A stretch of 64,000 nucleotides of DNA from contig NZ_BAABHJ010000005.1 in NCBI RefSeq assembly GCF_039542035.1, forward strand, positions 310,001 to 374,000, written 5' to 3'. Below, piece by piece: positions 62,799 to 64,000 of this stretch. The position numbers and the translations under genes were made by a program. Each line of letters starts with the position of its first letter. Position 1 is the stretch's first letter. The notes below the pieces were generated by a model, which saw nothing but the letters and a program-made list of their open reading frames with translations, did no database searches and was not told the DNA's origin. This stretch comes from Actinoallomurus liliacearum (lineage in GTDB: Bacteria > Actinomycetota > Actinomycetes > Streptosporangiales > Streptosporangiaceae).

Positions 62799-63641
62799 TT
62801 ACGCGGGGTGGGCGACGAGGCCGGCTGCCGCGGCCACCCGCTCAACGGCTTCGACCGTCCAGGCACCGTCAACGATCATGACGATGTGGTCGATCCCCAA
62901 CTCGGCGAAGGCCGCGCAGCGCTCAGCGACCGCTGTCGGGGTTTCGTCGGCCTCCAGGCGGCTGCTTATCGTCTTTTCGATCTCACCGAACGGACGGCCG
63001 ACGGCCTGACAATGCCCGGCGAGCACATCGAGCTTGCGTCGCAGGAGGTCCCCCCGCCCGGGAATGTCGAACAGATTGCAGGCATCGGCATAGGCCGCCA
63101 CCAGACGTAGCGTCTTCTTCTCACCGGCGCCTCCCACCACGATCGGCGGATGCGGACGGCACAACGAGTTCGGCCGGTTCGTGGGATGCTCCAGCCGGTA
63201 GTGCACGCCCTCGAACGGGGCTTCCACACCCGCCCACATCTGCCGGGCCAGCCGTAGCGTCTCCTCCAGCCGCTCGAACCGTTCCTTGGTCGGCGGTAGC
63301 GGCAGTCCCATCGCCTGCGCCTCCGTCTCGTTGTAGCCGGCGCCGATCCCGAACCATGCCCGGCCACCCGACAGCACGTCGAGGCTGGTGACGGCCTTGA
63401 TCAGCAGGCTCGGTGGACGGAAGGTCACCGCTGTGACCATGGCGCCGAGGCGGACACGCTCGGTCCGGGCCGCCAGGAACCCCAGGGGGGTGTAGGCCTC
63501 GAGCATGTCGTCGCCTGCTGTGTCATACGGATTGGCCTGGATCAGGTGATCTCCCACCCAGATGAGTCCTCCGCGGAGACGGACCACGTCATTCCAGTAG
63601 AGCGGAGGCGGCGACGGCTGCGCTGGTGAAGGGGTCCTCAA
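62799..63641 (-). CDS. LLM class F420-dependent oxidoreductase, 5' truncated
   Basis: This frame of 280 residues belongs to the luciferase-like F420 group: WVGDHLIQ, MLEAYTPLGFLAARTERVRLGAMVTAVTFRPPSLLIKAVTSLDVLSGGRAWFGIGAGYNETEAQAMGLPLPPTKERFERLEETLRLARQMW and RPHPPIVVGGAGEKKTLRLVA. The usual first ~35 residues (first strand and helix of the barrel) are missing. Instead a TTG-started Pro-rich stretch overlaps the 3' end of the TetR gene by 53 bp. A shorter start is possible. Loss of the first barrel strand would probably impair function, so it may be a pseudogene formed by a deletion next to the TetR gene. Confidence 0.6.
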   Translation of the reverse strand: MRTPSPAQPSPPPLYWNDVVRLRGGLIWVGDHLIQANPYDTAGDDMLEAYTPLGFLAARTERVRLGAMVTAVTFRPPSLLIKAVTSLDVLSGGRAWFGIGAGYNETEAQAMGLPLPPTKERFERLEETLRLARQMWAGVEAPFEGVHYRLEHPTNRPNSLCRPHPPIVVGGAGEKKTLRLVAAYADACNLFDIPGRGDLLRRKLDVLAGHCQAVGRPFGEIEKTISSRLEADETPTAVAERCAAFAELGIDHIVMIVDGAWTVEAVERVAAAAGLVAHPA

Positions 63642-64000
63642 TGGCGCGCATGCCGGCGGTCACGACGGCTCCCTCATGGAGCAGCATGATGTGCTCACCG
63701 ACCTGTCGGGGATCGGCAACGCCGGCTGCGGCGGCCAGATCGGTGAAGAGGGCCAGCATCCAGCGCTTCTGTCCCATGATCACGGGGTACGCCGGGTGCG
63801 CGGGGTCGCTGATTTCGGCGTGCGCGTTGATCATGCTGCACCCTTTCCGTCCTCGCTCCCGCGCCCATGCTGCCGAAGCGTTGAAGACGGCGGCGACCTG
63901 GCCGCGCGGGGACGGGTCGGCCGGGACCAAGTGGCCGTCGAGGAACCTGCGCCACTGGCTGTCGCGCTCCGTCAGGTACTCCACGACCAGGCGCTCCTTG
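63589..64000 (-). CDS. TetR/AcrR family regulator (N-terminus cut by window edge)
   Basis: The frame is open to the right edge without a stop (KERLVVEYLTERDSQWRRFLDGHL) and continues upstream of the window, so the N-terminal helix-turn-helix is not visible. The seen part matches the TetR C-terminal domain: VAAVFNASAAWARERGRKGCSMINAHAEISDPAHPAYPVIMGQKRWMLALFTDLAAAAGVADPRQVGEHIMLLHEGAVVTAGM. The AEISDPAHPA and RKGCSMINA blocks are typical of the AcrR-like subgroup. It lies next to a truncated LLM oxidoreductase that it may once have controlled. Confidence 0.85.
   Translation of the reverse strand, partial: KERLVVEYLTERDSQWRRFLDGHLVPADPSPRGQVAAVFNASAAWARERGRKGCSMINAHAEISDPAHPAYPVIMGQKRWMLALFTDLAAAAGVADPRQVGEHIMLLHEGAVVTAGMRAIEDPFTSAAVAASALLE

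Overview
This window is G+C-rich actinobacterial DNA, with GTG and TTG starts, strong third-position G/C bias, actinobacterial Fur/Zur regulators, SCO5389-like and DUF5703 genes, F420-type luciferase-family enzymes and a chaplin-repeat surface protein. Chaplins, and the order DUF5703-topA-(MFS+thymidylate kinase)-holB, suggest a filamentous, spore-forming actinomycete. Placement near Streptosporangiales/Thermomonosporaceae is inference only.

Layout. 1-2.0 kb: a minus-strand operon of two tiny coupled genes and a ferritin-like/CDGSH Fe-S protein that runs off the left edge. 2.1-4.2 kb: an NmrA-like reductase, an LtrA gene fragment and non-coding sequence. 4.2-13.4 kb: a nucleobase-type catabolic locus with two NCS1 permeases (one with a Cys-rich tail), a fungal-type cytosine deaminase, an IPNS-like dioxygenase, an amidase with an AtzG-like partner, and PucR and GntR regulators. 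14.0-23.3 kb: a zinc-homeostasis island with an ABC importer carrying three permeases, an SCO5389-like protein, two Fur-family regulators (the second Zur-like), Zur-type palindromes, a CooC/ParA-like ATPase with YcgR/YcgQ-like membrane proteins, and a His-rich protein. 23.4-33.6 kb: an LLM monooxygenase, a secreted deacetylase, a DUF2637-type mobile-element remnant, and a glycan/redox cluster (membrane glycosyltransferase-like protein, epimerase, GH15, molybdopterin oxidoreductase, DUF2064 and GT2 transferases).

33.9-56.4 kb is largely housekeeping or conserved: tRNA-Leu(GAG), M20 peptidase, a six-repeat chaplin protein, DUF5703, topA, MFS-tmk fusion, holB, subtilase, beta-propeller protein, LMW-PTP, fructosamine-kinase-like protein, GH92 mannosidase, RicT/PSP1, exported alpha/beta hydrolase and tRNA-Thr(CGT).

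56.3-64 kb is accessory. The 3' half of tRNA-Thr is duplicated 2.6 kb downstream, an attachment-site signature. The two copies enclose an HTH regulator diverging from an erythromycin-esterase-family gene across a perfect 16-bp palindrome. A decayed integrase follows, then a second exported hydrolase, a reductase, a 5'-truncated LLM oxidoreductase and a TetR gene cut by the right edge. A roughly 265-bp non-coding direct repeat occurs twice, about 5 kb apart, around this region.

The most noteworthy systems are the zinc island, the nucleobase-type catabolic locus with its Cys-tailed permease, and the tRNA-Thr island with its long repeat. All functions are read from recognisable motifs without database searches.
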